NCBI RefSeq assembly: GCF_013240295.1
Contig: NZ_JABETK010000001.1
Coordinates: 1,612,001 to 1,676,000 of the forward strand
Direction of reading: 5' to 3'
Source: Neoaquamicrobium sediminum
GTDB lineage: Bacteria > Pseudomonadota > Alphaproteobacteria > Rhizobiales > Rhizobiaceae
Length of the DNA: 64,000 bases
Shown here one piece after another: positions 1 to 10,737 of this stretch. Under the pieces are notes generated by a model. It did not search any database. It saw nothing but the letters and a program-made list of their open reading frames with translations, and was not told the DNA's origin. Position 1 is the first letter of the stretch, and each line of letters opens with the position of its first letter. Position numbers and translations under genes: made by a program.

Positions 1-2
1 CG

Positions 3-593
3 CTGCGCATGGCGAGCGAGTTCCGCGAAGGGGACGACGAGACTCCGATCGTGATGATGGGCTACTATAATCCGATCTTCATCTACGGTGTGGATCGCTT
101 CCTCAAAGACGCGAAAGAGGCGGGCATTGACGGGCTCATCATCGTCGACCTGCCGCCGGAAATGGACAACGAGCTGTGCATTCCGGCGGTGAAGGCCGGC
201 ATCAACTTCATCCGTCTCGCCACGCCCACGACGGATGACAAGCGCCTACCCAAGGTGCTCGAAAACACCTCGGGCTTCGTCTATTACGTGTCGATGACGG
301 GCATCACCGGCTCAGCCCTGCCCGACACGAGCAAGGTCGGCTCGGCCGTCGCGCGCATCAAGGCGCATACCGAGCTGCCGGTTTGTGTGGGCTTCGGCGT
401 CAAGACGGCGGAGCAGGCGCGCGCGATCGGGGCTTCCGCGGATGGCGTGGTGGTCGGCACCGCGATCGTCAACGCCGTCGCAAATGTCATCGGGGCGGAC
501 GGAAAGTTGGTCGCCGACCCCGCCGAGGCGGTTGCGACCCTGGTCGACGGGCTGGCGCACGGTGTTCGGCGTGCCCGCCTTGCTCCGGCCTGA
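3..593 (+). CDS. trpA: Tryptophan synthase alpha subunit (5' end outside window)
   Basis: TrpA cleaves indole-3-glycerol phosphate to indole and glyceraldehyde-3-phosphate and passes indole to TrpB. About 197 codons of the C-terminal part of the TIM barrel are present. Visible family signatures are [30 protein letters not shown] and [14 protein letters not shown], the last forming the phosphate-binding end of the barrel. The N-terminal part with the catalytic Glu lies before the window. The frame is open from base 3; the ATG at 9 is internal and is not the true start. accD follows after 45 bases on the same strand, the usual trpA-accD-folC order in rhizobia. Confidence 0.95.
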   Translation: MRMASEFREGDDETPIVMMGYYNPIFIYGVDRFLKDAKEAGIDGLIIVDLPPEMDNELCIPAVKAGINFIRLATPTTDDKRLPKVLENTSGFVYYVSMTGITGSALPDTSKVGSAVARIKAHTELPVCVGFGVKTAEQARAIGASADGVVVGTAIVNAVANVIGADGKLVADPAEAVATLVDGLAHGVRRARLAPA

Positions 594-638
594 TAGACGC
601 TCCATCTAGAGCCTGTACGCAGTATCGAGGACATCGCC

Positions 639-1562
639 ATGAACTGGATCACCAATTTCGTCCGCCCGAAGATCAATTCCTTCCTCGGCCGCCGCGAGAT
701 GCCGGAAAATCTCTGGATCAAGGATCCGGAGACCGGCGAAATGGTGTTCCACACCGAGCTGGAGGGGAACCAGTGGGTTATCCCGTCTTCCGGCTACCAC
801 ATGAAGATTTCGGCGAAGGAACGCCTCAAGGCGTTTCTCGACAACGGCGCCTACGAGCTGATCGAGAACCCCAAGGTCGCGGCCGATCCGCTGAAGTTCC
901 GGGACGAGAAGCGCTACACCGACCGCCTCCGGGACTACCGGACCAAGACCGGCCTGGAAGACGCGGTGCTTTCGGCCACCGGCGCCATCGAGGGCCTGCC
1001 GATCGTCGTCACCGTGCAGGATTTCGCCTTCATGGGCGGTTCGCTCGGCATGGCGGCCGGCGAGGCGATTGTGAAGGCGTTCGAGACCGCCGTCGAACTG
1101 AAGCGCCCGATGGTGCTGTTCTCGGCCTCGGGCGGCGCGCGCATGCAGGAGGGTATCCTCTCGCTGATGCAGCTCGCGCGCACGACCGTTGCCGTGGATC
1201 GTCTGAAGGAAGCCGGCCTGCCCTATATCGTGGTGCTGACCAACCCCACTACGGGCGGTGTCACTGCTTCGTACGCCATGCTGGGCGACATCCATATCGC
1301 CGAGCCGGGCGCGGTGATCGGCTTTGCCGGCGCCCGCGTGATCGAGCAGACTATCCGCGAGAAGCTTCCCGAAGGCTTCCAGCGCTCCGAATATCTGATG
1401 GAGCACGGCATGGTCGACATGGTCGTGTCGCGGCTGGAGATGAAGGAAACCGTGGCGCGGCTTCTGAAGATACTGGTCAAGGAAAAGGTGGTGGCAGACC
1501 CCGAGATGGAAGTCCTGCCCCCGCCTGCCGAACCGGCCGTAGAGAACCGCCCGGAAGCATGA
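639..1562 (+). CDS. accD: Acetyl-CoA carboxylase carboxyltransferase subunit beta
   Basis: AccD with AccA transfers the carboxyl group from carboxybiotin to acetyl-CoA, the first step of fatty acid synthesis. The 307-residue protein has the crotonase-like carboxyltransferase fold, with signatures [26 protein letters not shown] and [13 protein letters not shown]. The N-terminal segment that is usually a four-cysteine zinc ribbon reads [15 protein letters not shown] here, and the whole protein has no cysteine, so it cannot bind zinc in the canonical way. Length is normal. The start ATGAACTGG is supported by the conserved [10 protein letters not shown] opening. folC follows 43 bases downstream. 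Confidence 0.96.
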   Translation: MNWITNFVRPKINSFLGRREMPENLWIKDPETGEMVFHTELEGNQWVIPSSGYHMKISAKERLKAFLDNGAYELIENPKVAADPLKFRDEKRYTDRLRDYRTKTGLEDAVLSATGAIEGLPIVVTVQDFAFMGGSLGMAAGEAIVKAFETAVELKRPMVLFSASGGARMQEGILSLMQLARTTVAVDRLKEAGLPYIVVLTNPTTGGVTASYAMLGDIHIAEPGAVIGFAGARVIEQTIREKLPEGFQRSEYLMEHGMVDMVVSRLEMKETVARLLKILVKEKVVADPEMEVLPPPAEPAVENRPEA

Positions 1563-1605
1563 TCTTGGGGTCGAAAGCCCTGCAACGACGCCGGGATTGG
1601 TCACG

Positions 1606-2943
1606 ATGACCACGCAAGCACACGCCGCAGAGCGCGAGATCGAGCGCCTGATGACCCTTCATCCGAAGGGTTTCGACCTTTCGCTGGACCGCATTTCGCG
1701 ACTGCTGGAGCGGTTGGGCAACCCCCAGGATCGCATGCCGCCGGTGATCCATATCGCCGGCACCAACGGCAAGGGCTCGGCCGCCGCATTTTCGCGCGCT
1801 CTGATCGAGGCATCGGGTCTGAGCTGCCACGTCCATACCTCGCCGCACCTGGTCAACTGGCACGAGCGCTATCGCATCGGCGCGCCCGGCGGCAGCCGGC
1901 TGGTCGAGGATTCGGTGCTGGCTGACGCGGTTGCCCGCGTTGCCGAGGCCAATCAGGGCGAGACGATCACCGTCTTCGAAATCCTCACCGCGACGATGTT
2001 CCTGCTGTTCTCCGAACATCCGGCAGACGTGGCAATCGTCGAGGTGGGACTGGGCGGACGCTTCGACGCCACCAACGTGATCGCCCGGCCGGCGGTCAGC
2101 CTCATCATGCCGATCTCGCTCGACCACGAAGCCTATCTCGGCGACCGGGTGGAATTGATCGCTGCCGAAAAGGCCGGGATCATGAAGCCCTCATGCCCGG
2201 TGGTCATCGGCGCGCAGGAATACGAGGACGCGCGCGATGTCCTGATCGAAACCGCCGACCGCCTCGACTGCCCGCTTTTCGTTTACGGGCAGGATTTTCT
2301 GGCCTTCGAGGAAAACGGCCGGTTGATCTATCAGGACGATGATGGGCTGTTCGACGTAACGCCGCCACGCCTGCCCGGCAGACATCAATATGCCAACGCT
2401 GCCGCAGCCATTGCCGCCGTCAAGGCGGCCGGCTTCGAGATCGGCCACCGCGTTGCCGAAGCGGCGATGGCGCGCGTCTACTGGCCGGGGCGCATGCAGA
2501 AGCTGACCGAGGGGCGGCTGGTGGATCTCGCACCACGCGGCGCCGAAATCTGGATCGATGGTGGACACAATCCCGGTGCAGGCGCGGCCGTGGCCGAGGC
2601 ACTGGCCGACCAGGAGGAAAAGCGGCCCCTGCCGCTGGTGCTGATCGCCGGCATGATCAATACCAAGGACCAGACCGGCTATTTTCACAACTTCGTCGGC
2701 ATGGTGCGGCACGTCTTCACGGTGCCGGTCAATGAGAGCGATGCAGGCATACCCAACGATGAGCTGGCCGCCCGTGCCATTGCGGCGGGGCTTGCTGCCG
2801 AACCGGTTGCATCAGTCGAGAACGCTCTGATGCTGCTGCGGGACGCCTGGGACGATCCGGAGCATCCCCCGCGCATCCTGATCTCGGGATCGCTCTACCT
2901 TGTCGGCGAAGTGCTGGCGAAAAACGGTACTCCGCCTGTGTGA
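1606..2943 (+). CDS. folC: Bifunctional folylpolyglutamate / dihydrofolate synthase
   Basis: FolC adds glutamate to dihydropteroate and to tetrahydrofolate in an ATP-dependent Mur-ligase-type reaction in the cytosol. The 445-residue protein has the P-loop region HIAGTNGKGSAAA near residue 50, VEVGLGGRFDATNV, and the second-domain segment WIDGGHNPGAG. I prefer the ATG at 1606 (MTTQAHAAERE) over the in-frame TTG at 1597, because the latter adds only three unconserved residues. It is the last gene of the trpA-accD-folC run and ends just before a strong hairpin. Confidence 0.95.
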   Translation: MTTQAHAAEREIERLMTLHPKGFDLSLDRISRLLERLGNPQDRMPPVIHIAGTNGKGSAAAFSRALIEASGLSCHVHTSPHLVNWHERYRIGAPGGSRLVEDSVLADAVARVAEANQGETITVFEILTATMFLLFSEHPADVAIVEVGLGGRFDATNVIARPAVSLIMPISLDHEAYLGDRVELIAAEKAGIMKPSCPVVIGAQEYEDARDVLIETADRLDCPLFVYGQDFLAFEENGRLIYQDDDGLFDVTPPRLPGRHQYANAAAAIAAVKAAGFEIGHRVAEAAMARVYWPGRMQKLTEGRLVDLAPRGAEIWIDGGHNPGAGAAVAEALADQEEKRPLPLVLIAGMINTKDQTGYFHNFVGMVRHVFTVPVNESDAGIPNDELAARAIAAGLAAEPVASVENALMLLRDAWDDPEHPPRILISGSLYLVGEVLAKNGTPPV

Positions 2944-2949
2944 TCAAAG

Positions 2950-2979
2950 AAAAAGCCCGACGCAAAGGCCGGGCTTTTT
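2950..2979. terminator. Bidirectional rho-independent terminator between folC and trxA
   Basis: A perfect 10-bp inverted repeat (arms aaaaagcccg and cgggcttttt) encloses a 10-base loop. The A-run on one side and T-run on the other let it work in both directions. It sits 6 bases after the folC stop and 19 bases beyond the end of the convergent trxA. Confidence 0.9.
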
Positions 2980-2998
2980 GTCGGTACCTGCCTGACCG

Positions 2999-3322
2999 TC
3001 AGGCGACGGCGCCACCGATCCATGCCGAGAGCGCGGTCTTGGGAGCGGCGCCAACCTTCATGTCGGCGACTTCGCCGTCCTTGAAGAGCATCAGCGTCGG
3101 AATAGAGCGCACACCGTACTGTGCGGCGAGTTCCGGGTTCTCGTCGATGTTCAGCTTGGCGATCTTCACCTTGCCGCCGAGTTCCGTGGAAATTTCCTCG
3201 AGCGCGGGCGCAATCATCTTGCAGGGGCCGCACCATTCTGCCCAGAAATCGACCACCACAGGCTCGGAAGCCTGGAGCACTTCGGCCTGGAAGGTGTTCT
3301 TGTCTGTGGTGACGGTGGCCAT
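2999..3322 (-). CDS. trxA: Thioredoxin
   Basis: Small cytosolic dithiol reductant of 107 residues. The active site WCGPC has its cysteines at residues 31 and 34, followed by the conserved [12 protein letters not shown] containing the cis-proline. The ATG at 3322 (MATVTTDKN) is chosen over an upstream ATG because an AAGGAG ribosome-binding site precedes it at normal spacing and the protein opening matches the family. It is the last gene of the minus-strand run after addA, separated from the addA stop by about 70 bases, and its 3' end faces folC across the shared hairpin. Confidence 0.97.
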   Translation of the reverse strand: MATVTTDKNTFQAEVLQASEPVVVDFWAEWCGPCKMIAPALEEISTELGGKVKIAKLNIDENPELAAQYGVRSIPTLMLFKDGEVADMKVGAAPKTALSAWIGGAVA

Positions 3323-3394
3323 GTGGGTCTCCTTGATAGGATTGTGTCGCCAGATATGTGGGACTCTCGGAAGCCCCATTCAAGCATTGTTCTG

Positions 3395-6300
3395 TCACGC
3401 ATGGGTGAGTCGGGCAAGCGCGTCGTCCATCGTCTTCGCCGACACGGCAATCAACACCGGCGCCTCGGTGTAGACAAGGGCAGCCCGGATTTCACGACCC
3501 GGATAGAGCGGTGCTAGAAGCGCTCTATATAGCGCCATCTGAGCTATATGCGTTTCCGGCACTTCGCGCAGGCTGCCGGGCGGCGGACGATTGGTCTTGT
3601 AGTCGACGATCAGCACTGCATCTTCGGTGATGACAAGCCTGTCGATGCGTCCTGAGACGGCGCGTTCTCCGCTTCCGAGCGCCACGCGGCCCATGATTTC
3701 CACTTCGGCGCGCGACCCGTCATCGAAAATCGCGGCGAAACCGGGATCGTGCAGCACGGTATCGACGGAGTCCCATAATCGTTCAGCCTCACCATCCGGC
3801 CAGGCATTTCCGATGCGCGCAAGATAGCGGCTCCCGGCGGCGGCGCGTTCGGCGAAGGGTACCGCCGGCAGAACCTGCAGCAGCCTGTGCACCGCCAGCC
3901 CGCGCTCGAGCGCATAGGACTGCGCGGCGGGCGCGTCGAGTACCGGCGAGCGGGACCCGGGCACGACGTCCGCATCGCGTTCGACCGTCACACCGGCACC
4001 CGACGGCGACAGCGGGCGGGGCAACAAAGGGGCGGGCGGTAACGGTTGGTACAGGGCGGTCGGCGGCGGATTTGCCGAACCCGGCTTCTCGACGATCCCC
4101 TGCGCCGCGACGACCGCACCTGTTTTCGTCACTTGGTAACGCAGGACGGTTTCGCCTGTGGCAGGATTCCGCACTTCGCTCGTATGCGGGGACGCCATGA
4201 GCGCATCGCGCGCCATCGCGTGCCAGCTCCCTTCCGCCTGGCCGCGCTTTCCATGGTAGCCACAGATAACCAACCGGTCCTCGGCACGTGTCATGCCCAC
4301 ATAAAGGAGACGCCGATATTCCTGCTCGGCCTTGCGACGGGCGGATGCCGACAAGCCGAGAGCGAAGCTGTTGTTCATGTCGGCGGTGGCGCGCCACAGA
4401 AACCCGTTGCCGACCCAACCGCCGGATGGCGCGGCAAAGGGCACGAGGCGCGGAAGGTGACTGTCGGAAAAGGCCGCCGAGCCGCTGTCGACGAGAAACA
4501 CGACGGGTGCCTCCAGCCCCTTAGCGGCATGAGCCGTCATGATACGCACCTCGCCGCGGGTCTGATCCATCTCGCGCTTGATTTCCGGGCCGCCGCCGTC
4601 GAGCAAAGCAATCAGCGCCTCAAGGCTGTTCACGCCGGTCCTTTCGGCGGCAAGACAGAAATTGAGGAACTCGTCGACCACGTCGCCCGCCTCCGGCCCC
4701 AGCCGGGCTATGAACTTTCGGCGCAAGCCATCTCGGGCAAGCAGGTTGGCGAAGAACTCGAATGGCGGCCTGTAGCCGGCTTCATTTCTCCAGCGAGTCA
4801 GCGTTTGCCAGGCCTGGGCTATTGCGTCGTCACTCTCGCCGGCGGCCCGCATCGCTGAAAGCAAGGAGCGGCCCTCCGGCCGCCTCGCAGCCAGCTCGAA
4901 CAGCATCTCTTCGCTGAACCCGAACGCCGGGCTCTTGAGCAATGCCGCAAGCGAGAGATCGTCCTCCGGCTGCAGGGCGACACGTGCAACCGCCATCAGA
5001 TCCTGCACGGCTATATGGCCGGTCAGCATCAGCCGGTCGGCGCCTGCCACGGGAATGCCGCGCGTCTTCAGTTCGCGGCCGAGCGCGTGGATGAAGCGAT
5101 CGCGCTTCCTGACCAGCACCATCACGTCGCCGGGCGTCAGACGTCTGCCACGACCCGGGATCATTTCATCCGACGACAACCAGTGTGCCACGGTGTCGGC
5201 GATCTGGCGCGCGAGCCGCACGGCGGGCGCGGACGCATGATCGATCGCCTCGGTCCAGTCGTCGGGCTCCTCGACCACCATGGGGCTGAGCGATGCCCAT
5301 AGTTCGACATGGCCCGGCGCGTTCTCGCGAATGGCCAGATGCTCGACCGGCTCGGGGTCGCGGGTGAGGCCGTCGCGGGCCACCTCGGAAGCAAAGACGA
5401 GATCGACCGCCGAAAGCACATCCTCCGTCGAGCGGAAAGAACGGGTGAGCTTGACCTGCTCGAACGCCCCGCGAGCCGCCAGAACGCGATCACGGAAGGT
5501 CCGCCCACTGAGCGCAAAGGATCGGGCTCCGCACCCTGAAAGGAATAGATCGACTGCTTTTCGTCGCCCACCGCAAATACGGTTCGGCTCTCGTTCTCGC
5601 GCGCGCCTTGCCCGGAAAAGAACTCGGCTGCGAGCGCGTTGACCACCGCCCACTGGTCCGGGCTCGTATCCTGCGCCTCGTCGAGCAGGATGTGGTCTAT
5701 GCCCTTGTCGAGCTTGTACTGCACCCAGGCGCCGGCATCCTCGCGGGATAGCAGCGCCGCGTGCGCGCGATGAGGTCGTTGAAGTCGAGGAAGCCGCGCG
5801 CACTCTTGAGGCGTTCGTAACGTGCTATCAGCCAGTCTGCGAGAACCAGCGCCGCACGGGTAGCCTCAAGCATGGACAGGAGCGCGACGCGGTCGCAGGC
5901 CGTCTCGATCACTGAGGCAAATCGTTGGAACTCCTGCGCGAACTCCGGAAAATACTCGCCGACACCCTTGGCCATGATCCGTGTCGCGGATTTCGGCGAC
6001 CAGACACCGGCCTTCCTGGTCAGGAAGATCGTTCGCAAGGTCTTCAGCCGCTCGACAGGATCGGCGAGCGCGCAGGCGCCTGAAAGATCGGTCGAGAATG
6101 TCTCCGCAATCGCCTTGCCGGCCGCCGTCGCCCGGCTGCCGATCGCGTTGGCCAGGGACGGATTGAAATAGGGGTCGGGCCAGATGGTTTCGGCCAAGGT
6201 GGCCGGCGTTTCCCCGTCGGCAAATCCAAATTCGGCAAAGAGCGGGCGAAAGCGCGTGTCGGCCTCACCCGCCTGCGCGATGAAGCGGCCTAAGGCGCCA

Positions 6301-6920
6301 CGCTGCGCGATGATGGCACCGAGCAGGGATTCGAGCCCGCTTTCACCGCCATAGGCCAACACGCTTGCAAACGCTTCGGCAAGTTCCGGCTGGCCATCGC
6401 CGGCAGCCAGCGCGACCATTTCGCGGCGCGCCTCGGCCACCAGTGCCGCCTCCATCTGGCTGCTGTCCAGCAACTGGAAATGGCCGGCAATGTTCGCTTC
6501 CAGCGGGAACTGATGCAGCACCGCCTCGCAGAAGGCGTGGATGGTCTGGATTTTCAGTCCGCCGGGCGTCTCCAGCGCGCGCGCAAAAAGCTGGCGGGCA
6601 AAGCGCAGGCGCTTCTGATCCGGGCTTCTTCCGTCAAGTTCCGCCAGTTCTGTCGCAAGCTTGTCTTCGTCCAGGGTTGTCCAGCGCGCGAGGCTAGCAA
6701 AGACCCGGTTCGCCATATTCGCCGCAGCGGCCCGCGTATAGGTGAGGCAGAGAACGCGCGACGGCTCCGCACCGCCCAGCAACAGTCGGATGACCCGCTG
6801 CGAGAGCACGTGCGTCTTTCCCGAGCCGGCATTGGCCGATACCCAGGCAGAGACGCCTGGCATCGAGGCCGTAGCCTGCGCCGTACGCGTATCCTCCGGG
6901 ACCGTGAGCCGCGCGCTCAT
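3395..6920 (-). CDS. addA: Double-strand break repair helicase AddA (two frame breaks as assembled)
   Basis: AddA is the UvrD-type helicase and nuclease subunit of AddAB, the RecBCD counterpart that resects double-strand breaks for RecA. The Walker A segment SANAGSGKTHVLSQR lies near residue 30, helicase motif GDEKQSIYSFQGAEPD near 460, and the C-terminal RecB-type nuclease motif VDYKTNRPP near 1100, followed by QMALYRALL. The reading frame shifts by one missing base near 5760 (after DFNDLIART) and near 5520 (after QGAEPD). With both restored the product is about 1175 residues, normal for the family. The start overlaps the addB stop as ATGA, so translation is probably coupled. Confidence 0.9.
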
Positions 6921-9900
6921 TCGCCCTCGCTCCCATCACCCGGGCCGTCCCCACCGGCCGACCATTCCAGCACGCGTGCGAGATGGTCGTAATACCCGCT
7001 CGTATCGCCCTCGCGGAAAGGCAATGCCCGCGACAGATAGCCGGTCTTTTCGCTGCCGTAATGGGCCAGAAGAAGTTCCAGCCGCTCCCACGCCTCGGTC
7101 GATAGCTGATCGGCGGATTTGACCTGCCGGTTGTATTCGAGGATCGATTCCTCGACGACCTCGCCATTGGCCTTCATGCGCACATGGGCAAGTTCCGCGG
7201 GCGTGGCCGCGCCCGCATCGGCAAAGGCGCCGCGCATCAGGAGCGCGCCTTCCAGCGCCAGTTGGGGCGACAGGAGCGTATGCGCCTGCGCCTTGGACGG
7301 GGACGATCCGGTCTTGAAGTCGAGGATGTCGGCCATGCCGGCTGCCCTCAGATCGATGCGGTCAGCGCGGCCGGAAAGCGAGACGCCGGTCGCGCCGACG
7401 GGCGTGGCGTCTGCCTTCACTTCGGCGAGCCTGCCCTTTATGCCCGGAGGCCGGCCCCGCTCCCACACGATGAAGTGGCTCGCCATGCGCACGAAGCGCG
7501 GCCACCAGACTGCGTCGATGTCGGCCGGAAGTGCTGCGCGATCGAACAGGTCGCGGCCGATCTCGATCAGACGCGCTTCCGCCTCGGGCGCAAACGGATC
7601 GGTGCCGGACATTGCGAATGCGTGCACAATGTCGTGGAACAGCGTGCCGCGTTCCGCCGCTCCTGGATCGCGCAACAGGGGCTCCAGCGGCTCCAGCTTC
7701 AGGATGCGCCGTGCATAGACCGCATAGGCGTCCCGGCGCAGGGTCTCGATCTCGGTGACGGAGAAACGTTGGGGCCTCAGCGCAAGCGGCGGCTTGGGTG
7801 AAGGCCGCGGCGCAAAGGGGACGGGCTCGGCCTTGTCCAGCTCGCGCGCCCATTCGAGCAGGGTACGACCGCGCGCAGCCATGGATTCGACGGCTTCTTC
7901 GCCGGCAAAAGTCTTCAGCCTCTGCAGCCAGCGCGACGCGAGCGCGGGTGCGTCGCCGGCGCGCGCCGCCCGGCTCAGGACGATTTCGGGCGCACCCATT
8001 GCCATGACGAAATCATGCGCGGCCTGACCGATACGCCGTTCCGGCGGCTCCAGCTCCATGCCGGCCTTCATGAACCGCGACATGAACGGATCGGGCTCCG
8101 CCTTGCGCGGCCACGAGCCTTCATTGAGCCCCCGATCACAAGCGTATCGACCGACTGAAGCCGCGCCTCAAGCGCCCCCAGATCGCGACGCGGCTGTCGC
8201 CGGTCACCGAGGGCTTGACCGTGGCGCCGGCGATCAGTGCCTCGAACACGTCCGGCCACTGCCCTGCCTCGACATCGAGCGAGACGCCGGTGCCGGCCAG
8301 CGAGCGCAGGAAGGAAGCGAAGGCCTCGCCCGCATCGCCGCGATAAAGTTCTGTCAGCGATCCATCGGCGTCGCGGCCAAGCGCTTCGAAGCACTCGACC
8401 GACATCCGGACGAGCGCGGCAATCGGCACGCCATTGCCGCGCAAGGCAGACAGCGCCTTCATGGCCTCGGCGACCTTGACGAGCAGGAGCTGCGCCGCGT
8501 CTACCTGATCCCCTCTAAGGCGTGAGAGCCAAGGCGGCTTTCTCGGGTTCGCGCGACGTTCCTCGAACCGGCGTTCGAAATCCGCGCCCAGACTGGCGAT
8601 GTCCGGCCGTCCGGTCCCCCGCGCAACGCGATCAGATCTATCGTTTCCGAGCCGTCCCGGACCCGCTCGCGACCCAGACCCGCCTGCAGCAGCGGATGCT
8701 TGAGAAGCGCCATGATCGAAACCGGATCGCCCGGCGCGAAAGCGGTCTGAAGCATCAGCCGGAACAATGATGCGGGCGGCGTCAGGACCAGCGGGGTGCC
8801 ACCGGAATCGTCCGCCTCGATCCCGAAACGGCGCAGTTCGCCAGCCACCCGCCGCGCTAGTTCGCGATCGCCGGTTACCAGGGCCGCCGATCTGTTTCCG
8901 TCAGCGATGGCCAGCCGCAACGCCACCGCTATCGCCGACGCCTCTTCGCGTTCGTTGGCGGCTTCGACGAGACTGACGCCTTCGAATGCTTCCGGCCTTG
9001 CGGCATCGCGGTTGCGGATCCAGGCGTCTGTCGTCTCGGCGGGACGAAGCGCCTCGTTGACAGCCGCGATGCGGGCGGCAACGGACGGAAGCGACGTGGC
9101 GACCTCGACCACGTGATCGCGGCCGAGACCCAACACGCCGAGCAGCTTTTTCAGGCCGGCCTGTGGGTGTCCGAAGCTGGCGGGCGGGCTATCGGGCCGG
9201 CCAATCTCGCGCCAGCTTGCCTCGTCGAGCGCCAGGTCCAGCCCAGGCAGCACGACCGCGCCCTCGGGAAGCCGCGAGATCGCTGCCAGCAATTGCGCTG
9301 TCGCGGGTATCGAGCCCGTGGAGCCGGCAGCGATCACCGGGCCAACCGGCGGATTGCCGGCAAGACGCTCCGCCTCGGCGAGTATCATCCTATTGCGATG
9401 CGCTGCGGGGTTGGAGCGGTCGCGTTCTCTCAGAAGGTCGGGCCAGGCGCCCGTGACGATCTGCAGGAATTCGAGCGTCACCTGCCACCAGTTGGCGAGG
9501 TCTTCCGGCACGAGCTGCGTGAGGCGATTCCATTCCGCACCGCCGGTCTCGATCTCGTCCATCAGCGCGGCAAGATCGCGCGCCAGCCAGATCGCATCGG
9601 CCAACGAGGCCGGCACCACCACCTCTTCGTCGAACAGCGCCGCCACATGGGCAGGCAGGCGGCGCTTCCAGGCCTGAACCAGTGGGCTCAGGAGCAGAAT
9701 GCGGTCCAGCGACTCGATCGGCGGCGCCAGCGTCAGTTCGTCGGCTTGTCCGCCCTCGAATATCGCAGCGTCCTCATCGAACTCGCCCAGCGGCCGGATC
9801 GTCGGCAGGATGGCGGACACGCCGCCAAGCCGGTCGACGAACGCGCTGCGAAGCGCGCGGGCGGCACGGCGTGTTGGCAGGTAGATGGTGGCTGAAGCCA

Positions 9901-10030
9901 GTTTGAGCGGATCGCCGTCAACGGCGAAGCCCGGCACGAGGCGACCCGACAGAAGAGCGTCAGCCAGTGTCGGCAGGAACGGCTGGCCGGGTGGAATGGT
10001 GAAAACGCGCGGCGCAGGGCGGCCGGTCAT
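6917..10030 (-). CDS. addB: Double-strand break repair protein AddB (three frame breaks as assembled)
   Basis: AddB is the partner of AddA, with an inactivated helicase-like half and a C-terminal nuclease. The nuclease motif ILDFKTGSSP is in the C-terminal third. Frame breaks, each one missing base in a run of five G on the coding strand, lie near 8620, 8176 and 8130. Corrected length is about 1038 residues. The sequence has only one cysteine (VECFEA), so the four-cysteine iron-sulfur staple of Bacillus AddB is absent. The start overlaps the stop of the nucleotidyltransferase gene, and its own stop overlaps addA, giving a tightly packed operon. Confidence 0.88.
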
Positions 10031-10737
10031 GACCCGCCCTGGCGCGCTATCGCGGCTTCCGCCGCTGCGACCGCATCCGGCGTGCCGACGGTGATCCAGT
10101 GGCCGCGCATGGACATGCCAAACAGCCGGCCAGCCGCAATGGCGCGGTCGAAATAGATGTTGAGCGAATGCGGCTCCGCAACCGCACCCTCAAAAATGCG
10201 GGGATGCACGATTGCCGCCCCGGCATAGATCAGGCCCTCCGGCGCGCCGCGGGCGCGCGCAAGCCTGCCTTCGGCGTCGAGCAGAAAATCTGTCGAGCCG
10301 CTATGTCCGGTGGCATCGTGGGGTCGGGCAAGCATGAGAAGAATATCCATGCGCGCGCCGTCCCACGCAAGGGCAAGCCGCTCGAGATCCCGGCCGTCAC
10401 GGTCGATCCAGAACGTATCGGCGTTGAGAATGTAGAAGGGCTCGGTGCCCAGTTCGGGCAACGCCTTGACGATGCCGCCTGCGGAATCGAGCAGCAATCC
10501 GCTCTCGTCGGACACGACGATATGCGGTCGGCTGCGCTGGGCGACATGATCGATGATCTGTTGCGGCAGGTAGTGGACATTGACCACCGCCTTCTCGACA
10601 CCCGCTCCAGCCAAGGCGTCGAGGCCTCGGTCGAGCAGGGTTTTGCCGGCTATGCTTATCATAGGCTTCGGCATAGTGTCGGTCAGCGGGCGCATCCGCT
10701 TGCCGAGCCCGGCAGCCAGAACCATCGCCGTCTTCAT
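10027..10737 (-). CDS. murU: Nucleotidyltransferase, MurU-like (N-acetylmuramate-1-phosphate uridylyltransferase)
   Basis: A 236-residue sugar-1-phosphate nucleotidyltransferase. The N-terminal motif AMVLAAGLGKRMRPLTDTMPKP is the nucleotide-binding loop, and NADTFW near residue 106 carries the metal-binding Asp. The start is fixed by a conserved opening and by an ATGA overlap with the preceding gene. That gene carries an AmgK-like aminoglycoside phosphotransferase-fold domain. In Pseudomonas and Caulobacter an AmgK/MurU pair recycles MurNAc to UDP-MurNAc, so this role is likely, but the specificity is inferred from context and fold, not shown. Another NDP-sugar product remains possible. Confidence 0.78.
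   Translation of the reverse strand: MKTAMVLAAGLGKRMRPLTDTMPKPMISIAGKTLLDRGLDALAGAGVEKAVVNVHYLPQQIIDHVAQRSRPHIVVSDESGLLLDSAGGIVKALPELGTEPFYILNADTFWIDRDGRDLERLALAWDGARMDILLMLARPHDATGHSGSTDFLLDAEGRLARARGAPEGLIYAGAAIVHPRIFEGAVAEPHSLNIYFDRAIAAGRLFGMSMRGHWITVGTPDAVAAAEAAIARQGGS

Noticed and set aside
383..1609. A 408-codon plus-strand frame across trpA and accD
   Set aside because: Arg/Gly-rich translation typical of a shifted frame over two confident genes.
9113..9122. CACGTG cores outside the listed sites (for example near 9113, 17136, 18212, 21211, 25099) as further parS sites
   Set aside because: The flanking bases do not continue the GTTT/AAAC arms; six-base matches are expected by chance at this GC content.
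6917..10030. Programmed frameshifting in addB
   Set aside because: Three separate breaks, each in a G run and each a missing base, with no stimulatory structure. The same error type recurs in unrelated genes, so sequencing error is simpler.
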